A DNA stretch of 64,000 bases from Alphaproteobacteria bacterium (GTDB lineage Bacteria > Pseudomonadota > Alphaproteobacteria > TMED109): contig JAJDZX010000079.1 in NCBI GenBank assembly GCA_022824395.1, positions 1 to 64,000 of the forward strand. The letters are read 5' to 3'. The position numbers were made by a program, and so were the translations under genes. Under the pieces are notes generated by a model. That model searched no databases. It had not been told where the DNA came from and saw only the letters and a list, made by a program, of their open reading frames with translations. Numbering within the stretch: the first letter of the stretch is position 1; every line of letters starts with the position of its first letter. Below, one piece after another: positions 57,415 through 64,000 of this stretch.

Positions 57415-58104
57415 TCAGGCAGGCCCGGAACGGTCGCGGGACGGACGACCCAGGCTGATCTCGGGCTCCGTGCCGTTGAGCAGGCGCCGGATGTTGGCGT
57501 GATGGCGCAGGGCGACGAGCAGCGCGATCAGCAGCAGCGAAGGCAGGTGCGCGGGGTCCCCCGGAAGGTCGATCGGCAGGAAACCGGCCCGCTGGAGTTC
57601 GAGCATGCCCCAAAGCAGCGCGGGGGCGCCCACCACCACCGCGCCCAGCGCACCGACCGAGGACCTGCGGAAAATTGCCACGAGCGCGACCCAGGCAACA
57701 CCCGACGGAAGCGCCACCGGCCAGGCCAAGGCCAGCAGGGTGCCGTACGTGGTGGCGACCCCCTTGCCGCCGCGAAAGCAAAGCCACATCGGAAACATGT
57801 GTCCGACCACGGCGGTCAGGGCGGCCCAGCCCGCAGGTTCCGGGCCGAACCGCGTGGCCAGCATCACGGCCAGCGTTCCCTTGCCCGCGTCCAGGACGAG
57901 GGTCGCGAGCGCCAGTCCGCGCCGGCCGGTGCGGAGGACATTGGTCGCCCCGATGTTGCCCGACCCGCCCCGGCGGACGTCGCCGACGCCGGCTAGGCGA
58001 CCCAGGATCAGGCCGAAGGGGATGGAGCCCAGGAGATAGGCCGGGACCAGCACGGTCGCCCAGTACGCGATCTGGCTCCAGCCGAGCGCCACGTCCGGGG
58101 TCAT
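57415..58104 (-). CDS. plsY: Glycerol-3-phosphate acyltransferase PlsY
   Basis: A 229-residue inner-membrane enzyme that transfers an acyl group from acyl-phosphate to glycerol-3-phosphate, starting phospholipid synthesis. PlsY motifs are visible: LGSIPFGLILGR, RRGGSGNIGATNVLR and CFRGGKGVATTYGTLLA, with several hydrophobic helices between. Start ATG 58104; its first four bases overlap the end of the pyrC-like gene, so the two are coupled. Confidence 0.92.
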   Translation of the reverse strand: MTPDVALGWSQIAYWATVLVPAYLLGSIPFGLILGRLAGVGDVRRGGSGNIGATNVLRTGRRGLALATLVLDAGKGTLAVMLATRFGPEPAGWAALTAVVGHMFPMWLCFRGGKGVATTYGTLLALAWPVALPSGVAWVALVAIFRRSSVGALGAVVVGAPALLWGMLELQRAGFLPIDLPGDPAHLPSLLLIALLVALRHHANIRRLLNGTEPEISLGRPSRDRSGPA

Positions 58105-59423
58105 GACTCGCCTCCGAAGACCGGTCGTCCGTCGACCACGGTGCGGATCGCCTTGCCGCGCACCGGATACGCGGTATAGGGCGCATTCTGCGACTTGCTG
58201 CGAAACTCCTTGGCGTCCATCACCCAGGCGAGATCGAGATCTAGCAGGACGAGATCGGCCGGCTCGCCGGAGGCCAGGCGCCCACCCGGCACCCCGAAGA
58301 TGGCGGCAGGTCCGCTGGTGACACGCCGCAGGAGCTCCAGCAGCGACATGCGGCCCGAATGCACGAACTCCAGCGCCAGCGGCAGCACGGTTTCCAGGGC
58401 GGCCATCCCGAACGCCGCCTGTTCGAACGGCTGGCGCTTGCTGTCCTCGTGATGGGGCGAATGGTCGCTGGCGATCACGTCGATCACGCCGTCCACGACC
58501 GCGTCGGCGATGGCCGCCCGGTCGGCCTCGACGCGCAGGGGCGGCGACACCTTGGCGAAGGTGCGCCAGCCCTCGACTTCGCTCTCCGTCAGCGAGAAGT
58601 AGTGGGGCGCCGTCCCGGCCGTCACCGGAACTCCACGTGCCTTGGCCGCCCGCACGGCCTCGACCGCTCCCCGCGTCGAGAGGTTCGGGAAATGGATGCG
58701 CGCCCCCGCCGCTTCTGCCAACCGAAGGTCGCGCTCGACCAGAATTGTTTCAGCGATCGGCGGCCGGCTCGGGAGGCCGAGGCGTGTGGCCAGCGGGCCC
58801 GCGTTCATGGTGCCGTTGTCGGTCAGGGAAGGGTGCTCGGGATGCTGGACGAGCAGCAGGTCGAGCGAGCGCGCGTACTTGAGCGCGCGGAACATCAGAC
58901 CGGCGTTCTCGACGGCATGGTTGGCGTCTGTGAACGCCAGCACTCCGGCCTCGGCGAGCAGCCCCATTTCGGTCAGCTGCCGGCCCTGGCTCCCGACGGT
59001 GATGGCGGCGCTCGCGTAGACCTTGACGAGGCTGGTCTCGCGCGCGCGCCGGCTGATGAACTCCACTTCGGCCACGCCGTCGATGACCGGATCGGTGTCG
59101 GGCGTGCAGAGGATGCTGGTGATCCCGCCCGCAGCTGCTGCCCGGCTGGCGGTAAACAGGGTCTCCTGGTGTTCCGCGCCGGGCTCGCGGAGATGGGCTC
59201 GCGTGTCGATCAGTCCCGGGGCCAGCACGAGGCCTGCGCAATCGATGTGGACCGCGTCTTCCGGCGGCCCTTCGGCAAACAGCCCGGGCCGAACGTCGAT
59301 GATCTTCTTGCCTTCGGTGAGCAGCCCTCCCTGCGCATCGAGTCCGGACGCCGGGTCGACCAGACGCGCGCCGATGTAAGCCGTCCGCCGCGGCGGGGCG
59401 CGGAATTGCCGGGCCGCTGTCAG
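58101..59423 (-). CDS. Dihydroorotase-like protein (PyrC/PyrX type), non-AUG start likely
   Basis: A protein of about 440 residues if read from CTG 59423. Amidohydrolase-family signatures include [27 protein letters not shown] and [14 protein letters not shown]. The standard metal motif DxHxH is changed to DTRAH, and the HxST block to FPNLST, so ligand His residues are missing. That is the pattern of non-catalytic dihydroorotase homologues that assemble with aspartate carbamoyltransferase. Coding clearly extends upstream of GTG 59228: [19 protein letters not shown] and [11 protein letters not shown] are family sequence. No ATG, GTG or TTG lies in that extension. CTG 59421-59423 overlaps the pyrB stop as CTGA. 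The start is therefore uncertain. Confidence 0.8.
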   Translation of the reverse strand: MTAARQFRAPPRRTAYIGARLVDPASGLDAQGGLLTEGKKIIDVRPGLFAEGPPEDAVHIDCAGLVLAPGLIDTRAHLREPGAEHQETLFTASRAAAAGGITSILCTPDTDPVIDGVAEVEFISRRARETSLVKVYASAAITVGSQGRQLTEMGLLAEAGVLAFTDANHAVENAGLMFRALKYARSLDLLLVQHPEHPSLTDNGTMNAGPLATRLGLPSRPPIAETILVERDLRLAEAAGARIHFPNLSTRGAVEAVRAAKARGVPVTAGTAPHYFSLTESEVEGWRTFAKVSPPLRVEADRAAIADAVVDGVIDVIASDHSPHHEDSKRQPFEQAAFGMAALETVLPLALEFVHSGRMSLLELLRRVTSGPAAIFGVPGGRLASGEPADLVLLDLDLAWVMDAKEFRSKSQNAPYTAYPVRGKAIRTVVDGRPVFGGES

Positions 59424-60382
59424 CCGGGTGCTCCCGTTGCCGCTTCCCGGACCAGTGCCTCGAGCACGGCGATCCGCACCGCCACTCCGTGCGCGACCTG
59501 CTCGAGGATGAGCGAGCGGCCGATGTCGTCGGCAAGCACGCTGTCGAGCTCAACGCCGCGGTTGATCGGTCCGGGGTGCATGATGACGGCGTCGTCCTTG
59601 GCGGCGCGCAGCTTGTCCGAATCCAGGCCGAAGAAGCGGAAGTACTCGCGCGTGGAGGGGACGTGCGAGCCGTGCATGCGCTCCAGCTGCAGCCGCAACA
59701 TCATCACGACGTCCGCCCCTTGCAGCCCCTCGGCCATCGATTCGAACGGCTCGGCACCGAACGTCTCGATGCCGGCGGGCATGAGCGTCGCCGGCGCCAC
59801 CACGCGCACGGTCGAGCCCATGATGGTCAACAGGCGAATGTTCGAGCGCGCCACCCGGCTGTGCATGATGTCGCCGCAGATGGCGACCGTGAGTCCTTCG
59901 AGGGTGCCCTTGCGGCGCCGGATGGTGAGGGCATCGGTCAGCGCCTGGGTCGGATGTTCGTGATTCCCGTCGCCGGCGTTGATGACCGCGCAATTGACCT
60001 TGTGGCTGAGGAGGTGGGGCACCCCGCTCATTGCATGGCGCACGACGAGCACGTCGGGGCGCATGGCGTTGAGCGTCATTGCGGTGTCCAGCAGGGTCTC
60101 TCCCTTGCCGGTGGAACTGGTCGCCAGCGACATGTCGACGACGTTGAAGCCGAGGTGCTGACCGGCAATCTGGAACGATGCGCGGGTGCGCGTCGAATTC
60201 TCGAAGAACAGGCTGATGAGCAGGTGGCCGGGCAGGGTGCCTGGCGGCTGATTCTCCCTGGCCAGGCGATCCGCGATGAGATCGGCCCGATCTATGTACT
60301 GGACGATCTCGGTGCGGCTCATCTCCTCGATCCCGAGGAGATGGCGGCGAGCTACGGGACCGGTCGATGCAGCTGCGCCCAT
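59420..60382 (-). CDS. pyrB: Aspartate carbamoyltransferase catalytic subunit
   Basis: A 320-residue enzyme for the second step of pyrimidine synthesis. The carbamoyl-phosphate site [13 protein letters not shown] and the [11 protein letters not shown] block are intact, as is the C-terminal [12 protein letters not shown]. Start ATG 60382 gives normal length. It is followed by the dihydroorotase-like gene with a 4-base overlap (CTGA). It is divergent from the carboxypeptidase gene at 60531. Confidence 0.94.
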   Translation of the reverse strand: MGAAASTGPVARRHLLGIEEMSRTEIVQYIDRADLIADRLARENQPPGTLPGHLLISLFFENSTRTRASFQIAGQHLGFNVVDMSLATSSTGKGETLLDTAMTLNAMRPDVLVVRHAMSGVPHLLSHKVNCAVINAGDGNHEHPTQALTDALTIRRRKGTLEGLTVAICGDIMHSRVARSNIRLLTIMGSTVRVVAPATLMPAGIETFGAEPFESMAEGLQGADVVMMLRLQLERMHGSHVPSTREYFRFFGLDSDKLRAAKDDAVIMHPGPINRGVELDSVLADDIGRSLILEQVAHGVAVRIAVLEALVREAATGAPG

Positions 60383-60530
60383 GAGTGCAAACGATAGGTC
60401 AGGTCCGGCAGGACGGCAACCGATCAATGCCGTCCTGCTTGTGCGATCGTCCCCGGATCACTACCGGATATGGTGGTCACGCGTGGTACACTGCGACACC
60501 GAATTCACGCAGCAGTCCTTGGGGTGCTCC

Positions 60531-61697
60531 ATGACTTTTCGCCCGCACATTGGCCGTCGCGCACTTGCACCGCTTGCCGGCGCCGCTGTCCTCATGGTGT
60601 GGTGCCTGCCCGGTCCCGCTGCAGCCGTGGAATTCACGACGTCGGCGCCGCAGGGGTACCTGATCGATGCGCAGACCGGATCGGTCCTGCTGGCCAAGGA
60701 GGCTGACAAGGGGATGCCGCCGGCGTCGATGAGCAAGCTGATGACGGCGTACATGGTCTTCGAGGCACTCAAGGACGGCCGAATCTCGCTCGATACCGAG
60801 CTGCCCGTGAGCCGCGAAGCCTGGCAAAAGGGCGGTTCCAAGATGTTCGTCGAAGTGGACACCACCGTGCCGGTGATCGACCTCCTGCGCGGGGTGATTG
60901 TCCAGTCGGGGAACGATGCCAGCATCGTCCTCGCCGAGGGGATCGGTGGGACCGAGACCGGTTTCGCGAGCCTGATGAATCACCGCGGGCGCGAGCTCGG
61001 CCTGCTCGACAGTCATTTCACCAACTCCACGGGGTGGCCAGATCCCAACCACGTGATGTCGCCGCGCGATCTTGCCCACCTGACGGTGCTGATCATCGAG
61101 CATTTTCCCGAATATTTTCCGTTGTTCGCCGAGACCGAGTACACCTACGGCGGCATCAAGCAGCAGAATCGCAATCCGCTGCTGTACCGGAACATGGGCG
61201 CCGAGGGGATGAAGACCGGCTACACGAAGGCGGCCGGATACGGACTTACCGCCTCTGTGATCCGGAACGGGCGGCGCCTCGTGCTGGTGTTGAACGGAAT
61301 GAGCTCGCCGCGGCAGCGCGTGTCCGAAGCCACCCGCCTGCTGGAACTGGCCTTTGCGCAGACCGAGGCCGTGCACCTCGCGGATGCCGGTGAAGTGGTC
61401 GGAACGGTTGCCGTGGCGGCCGGGCGGGACCTGGAAGTCCCGGTCGCCTCGGCAACGCCGCTGGCAGCAACCCTGCCGCGAGGGTCGGGGCGCGACGACA
61501 CCGAGTTCTTTATTCGCTACCAGGGTCCCGTCGCCGCGCCGATCGAGGCCGGCACACAGGTCGCGTCGTTGGTCGTTCGCAACCCGACGCAGGCTCAGAC
61601 CGAGTATCCGCTTGTCGCGGCCACGGCAGTCCCCGAAGTCGGCCTGTTCATGCGGATGGTCCGGGCAGCCGGCGTCCTGATCTGGGGTCCGCCATAA
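60531..61697 (+). CDS. D-alanyl-D-alanine carboxypeptidase (penicillin-binding protein 5/6 type)
   Basis: A 388-residue serine peptidase S11 that trims the terminal D-Ala of peptidoglycan pentapeptides. It has a signal peptide (about residues 1-33, ending PAAAVEF). Active-site motifs are SMSK (PPASMSKLMTAYM), SGN (VQSGNDASI) and KTG (GMKTGYTKAAGYGL). The C-terminal PBP5-type domain ends with a hydrophobic segment (FMRMVRAAGVLIW) that may anchor it. ATG 60531 is chosen by homology. The stop TAA overlaps the likely tmk start. Confidence 0.92.
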   Translation: MTFRPHIGRRALAPLAGAAVLMVWCLPGPAAAVEFTTSAPQGYLIDAQTGSVLLAKEADKGMPPASMSKLMTAYMVFEALKDGRISLDTELPVSREAWQKGGSKMFVEVDTTVPVIDLLRGVIVQSGNDASIVLAEGIGGTETGFASLMNHRGRELGLLDSHFTNSTGWPDPNHVMSPRDLAHLTVLIIEHFPEYFPLFAETEYTYGGIKQQNRNPLLYRNMGAEGMKTGYTKAAGYGLTASVIRNGRRLVLVLNGMSSPRQRVSEATRLLELAFAQTEAVHLADAGEVVGTVAVAAGRDLEVPVASATPLAATLPRGSGRDDTEFFIRYQGPVAAPIEAGTQVASLVVRNPTQAQTEYPLVAATAVPEVGLFMRMVRAAGVLIWGPP

Positions 61698-62365
61698 CCC
61701 GTTCGGCTGCAAGGCGCGCTGCATTCATCACCTTCGAGGGGATCGACGGCAGCGGGAAGACGGTCCATGCACGCATCGCGGCGGACCGGCTGGAGGCATG
61801 TGGGATCGCCGTTGTGCGCACACGCGAACCGGGCGGCAGTGAAGGCGCCGAGGCGATCCGTGCGCTTCTCACGGACGGCGGGCTCGAACGCTGGGACGCG
61901 ATCGCCGAAACGTTCCTGCTGTCGGCGGCGCGGGCCGATCACTGCCGGCGCGTCATCGAGCCGGCCCTCCGAGGTGGATCCTGGGTGGTGTCGGATCGAT
62001 TTGTCGATTCCATGTTCGCCTACCAGGGCGCGGGGCGCGAGGTTCCGCCTGCGCTCCTGCAGACGATGGCGTCGTATGCGGTGGGCGACGTGATGCCCGA
62101 TCTCACCGTGATCTGTGACGTGGAGGTGGAGACGGCCAACGCCCGGGTCCAGGCCCGCAACCGGGACGGCGGAGAGGTTCCGACCCGCTACGAACAAGCG
62201 GACCGGACGCTTCGCCAACGGATCCGACAAGGGTTTCTTGACCATGCATCGCTGGCGCCGGAGCGATGCGTCGTCGTCGATACTTCCGCGCCCCAGGTTG
62301 CGGTGGCTGCCCGGATCTGGTCCGTGATCTGCGAGCGGCTGGGCGTGGATGATGGCCAAGACTGA
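61694..62365 (+). CDS. tmk: Thymidylate kinase, start codon non-standard or uncertain
   Basis: A dTMP kinase of about 223 residues. The P-loop FITFEGIDGSGKT is at nucleotide 61727 onward, upstream of the first GTG (61814), so the true start must be earlier. RTREPGGSEGA, the DRFVDSMFAYQGAGR block and the C-terminal helices complete the enzyme. In frame upstream there is no ATG, GTG or TTG. ATA 61694 overlaps the preceding TAA stop (ATAA), and CTG 61682 is another option. Coupled translation from the carboxypeptidase stop would explain this, or the sequence may contain an error. It is followed by holB. Confidence 0.88.
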   Translation: MTRSAARRAAFITFEGIDGSGKTVHARIAADRLEACGIAVVRTREPGGSEGAEAIRALLTDGGLERWDAIAETFLLSAARADHCRRVIEPALRGGSWVVSDRFVDSMFAYQGAGREVPPALLQTMASYAVGDVMPDLTVICDVEVETANARVQARNRDGGEVPTRYEQADRTLRQRIRQGFLDHASLAPERCVVVDTSAPQVAVAARIWSVICERLGVDDGQD

Positions 62366-63428
62366 CGGAGGCCGCGCGGTCGACCCGCTGCATCCACGCC
62401 GGGCGGAAGGATTGGTGGGCCACGCCCGGGCATGGGGGGCGTTCACGGCGTCGCTCGGGACCGGTCGCATGCCGCACGCGTGGCTTCTGGTGGGGCCCAG
62501 GGGGATCGGGAAGGCGACGTTCGCCTATCGGGCTGCGGTCGAGGTGCTTGCCAGGGGGGGCAGGACGCCAGGCCGGCCCGATGCGTCCGACCCGTCAATC
62601 CTGCGGCGGGTGGCGGCAGGAAGCCACGGCGACCTGCTGGCCATCGAGCGGAATCCCGATGGCGGCGAGACGCAAGGCATTCCCGCCACCGCTGCCCGGG
62701 GTCTCCGGAACTACTTTGGTCTCACCTCCGCGGAAGCGGGATGGCGCGTGGCCATCGTGGATGCGCTGGACGACTTGAGCATCCAGGGTGTCAACGCACT
62801 GCTCAAGGTTGTCGAGGAGCCGCCGCCCCGCGCGCTGCTGTTGCTCATCGCACATCGGGCCGACGCGATTCCGGCAACGATTCGCTCGCGGTGCCGCCGG
62901 CTTCCCTTCGCGGGCCTGGCACCCGACGAATGCGTCCAGGTGCTCGAGCGCCTGTTGCCTGACCAGAGCCCGCTGGAGAGATCAGGACTGGCACACCTCG
63001 CCAACGGCGCTCCCGGGCTCGCGCTTGCCTTTGCCGAAGCTGATGCCCTGGCGCTGTTTGGCGAGATCACGGGTCTCTGCCGGACGCTGCCCGCGCTCGA
63101 CGTCCCGGCGGCCCACGCCTTCAGCGAGCGATTCGCGCGGAAACCTGGCTCGGAGCGTTTTTCCACGTTCGCCGCCATGTTCAAGATCTGGGTGCACCGG
63201 GCTGCCGTCCGCGTCGTGGCCGGGGATTCGGCGGTCGGTACCGACATCGTGGATGGGGAAGGAGAGGCGCAGCGCCGGTACAGCACGGCTGCGGGCCTTG
63301 CGGGGGTGCTGTCCTTGTGGAACGATGTGGGCCGGATTGCGGACGCTGCGGTACACGCGCACCTCGACCGCAAACAAGCCGTACTGGACGTGTTGTTCGC
63401 GAGCCGCCGACAGGCGCGCGGCGTGTGA
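62349..63428 (+). CDS. holB: DNA polymerase III subunit delta'
   Basis: A 359-residue clamp-loader subunit. The AAA+ fold opens with the P-loop-like LLVGPRGIGKATFAYRAAVE; AIVDALDDLSIQGVNALLKV and the SRC motif RSRCRRLPF follow. Unlike gamma/tau it is not expected to hydrolyse ATP. The start codons ATG 62349 and 62352 overlap the tmk end by about 17 bases, so tmk-holB are coupled, the usual tmk-holB-metG order. Confidence 0.9.
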   Translation: MMAKTDGGRAVDPLHPRRAEGLVGHARAWGAFTASLGTGRMPHAWLLVGPRGIGKATFAYRAAVEVLARGGRTPGRPDASDPSILRRVAAGSHGDLLAIERNPDGGETQGIPATAARGLRNYFGLTSAEAGWRVAIVDALDDLSIQGVNALLKVVEEPPPRALLLLIAHRADAIPATIRSRCRRLPFAGLAPDECVQVLERLLPDQSPLERSGLAHLANGAPGLALAFAEADALALFGEITGLCRTLPALDVPAAHAFSERFARKPGSERFSTFAAMFKIWVHRAAVRVVAGDSAVGTDIVDGEGEAQRRYSTAAGLAGVLSLWNDVGRIADAAVHAHLDRKQAVLDVLFASRRQARGV

Positions 63429-63436
63429 GCGGGGGG

Positions 63437-64000
63437 ATGACTGTGGACCTCTCGCCGACGATGCCGCGTTACTACGTCACCACGCCGATCTATTACGTCA
63501 ACGACGTGCCGCATCTGGGGCACGCGTATACCACGGTTGCATGCGACGCCCTGGCGCGGTTCATGCGGCTGGACGGGCGTGATGTGCGGTTCACCACCGG
63601 GACGGATGAGCACGGCCAGAAGGTGGCGAAATCGGCGGCGGCCGCCGGGCTGGAGCCCGGAGCATTCACGGATCGGGTGTCCGAGCGCTTTCGCTCCCTC
63701 GTCGAGGCCGTCGGAGCGGCGCCAAACGACTTCATCCGTACGACGGAGGAGCGCCACTACCGGTCGGTTCAGGAAATCTGGCGGCGGCTGGTGCAGCGCG
63801 ACGAGATCTACACCGGCAAGTACGAAGGCTGGTACTCGGTGCGCGATGAGGCCTATCTTGCGGAGAGCGAACTGGTACGGGAGCCGGACGGAACCTTCCA
63901 CGCAGCCAGCGGCGCGCCCGTCGAATGGGTCGCCGAATCCAGCTATTTCTTTCGGCTCTCGCGCTGGCAGGAGCCGCTGCTGCGGTGGTACGCAGAGCAC
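63437..64000 (+). CDS. metG: Methionyl-tRNA synthetase, N-terminal part (runs off the window)
   Basis: The first 188 codons of a class I aminoacyl-tRNA synthetase. YYVTTPIYYVNDVPHLGHAY contains the HIGH-type signature (HLGH); RFTTGTDEHGQKVAKSA and YEGWYSVRDEAYLAESEL follow. This is the form without the zinc-knuckle Cys residues. ATG 63437 has ggggg upstream; the gene continues beyond 64000, so KMSKS and the anticodon domain are not seen. It lies eight bases after holB. Confidence 0.95.
   Translation, partial: MTVDLSPTMPRYYVTTPIYYVNDVPHLGHAYTTVACDALARFMRLDGRDVRFTTGTDEHGQKVAKSAAAAGLEPGAFTDRVSERFRSLVEAVGAAPNDFIRTTEERHYRSVQEIWRRLVQRDEIYTGKYEGWYSVRDEAYLAESELVREPDGTFHAASGAPVEWVAESSYFFRLSRWQEPLLRWYAEH

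Noticed and set aside
58359-59963. 534-residue plus-strand frame
   Set aside because: It covers the pyrC-like and pyrB genes in antisense, both of which carry real family motifs.

Overview
The window is a GC-rich bacterial chromosome segment, most likely from an alphaproteobacterium. Supporting signs are the tRNA-Leu/tig/clpP order, an EipB-family envelope protein, a RibA with a RibB-like N-terminal region, an alphaproteobacterial-looking L10 leader, and the topA-rnr and pyrB-pyrC pairs. The dominant accessory element is a proteusin-type peptide cluster of a kind I recall being described from marine sponge microbiomes, so a sponge-associated host is plausible. That is inference only.

Layout. 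1-2.4 kb: a TnpB transposase remnant, an orphan zinc-binding protein ZnuA and a hypothetical gene. 2.4-5.5 kb: secE-nusG-rplKAJL with an L10 leader, but without rpoBC downstream. 5.7-8.1 kb: a homodimeric-E1/transketolase-like enzyme. 8.1-13 kb: tRNA-Leu(UAG), tig, clpP, clpS, clpA (proteostasis). 13-25 kb: ribA, an OmpR-type regulator, a FemAB-like acyltransferase, ridA, eipB, rpmG (L33; only 59 codons), an SDR, a NIPSNAP protein, rnr and topA.

25-48 kb: a two-part RiPP (ribosomal peptide) cluster. The first half holds an RND/MMPL exporter, a shortened HlyD-like adaptor, a C39 peptidase ABC exporter, a second NHLP-type ABC exporter, a nitrile-hydratase-leader domain fused to a terpene-cyclase-like toroid, a ThiF-YcaO cyclodehydratase and an unknown protein X1. 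The middle holds precursor A (minus strand, core LCCCW), a LolA-like protein and a flavin-dependent tryptophan halogenase. The second half holds precursor B (core WCCCGN), a second RND exporter, two methyltransferases and X2, a paralogue of X1. My reading: YcaO converts the Cys run to thiazolines, the halogenase acts on the core Trp, and the C39 transporter cuts after Ser-Ala-Gly and exports. No azoline dehydrogenase is visible.

48.6-54.5 kb: aromatic catabolism (pcaH, pcaG, pcaB, pobA) with a YheT-like hydrolase and an RraA-family protein. A decayed second pcaH lies inside the RiPP cluster at 41.3-41.7 kb. 54.9-57.3 kb: an AlkB-type membrane monooxygenase fused to a GlnE-like adenylyltransferase domain with a damaged catalytic motif. 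57.4-64 kb: plsY, a PyrC-like protein, pyrB, a D,D-carboxypeptidase, tmk, holB and the start of metG. The PyrC-like gene and tmk clearly code upstream of any ATG, GTG or TTG, and each could start on a non-AUG codon overlapping the preceding stop.
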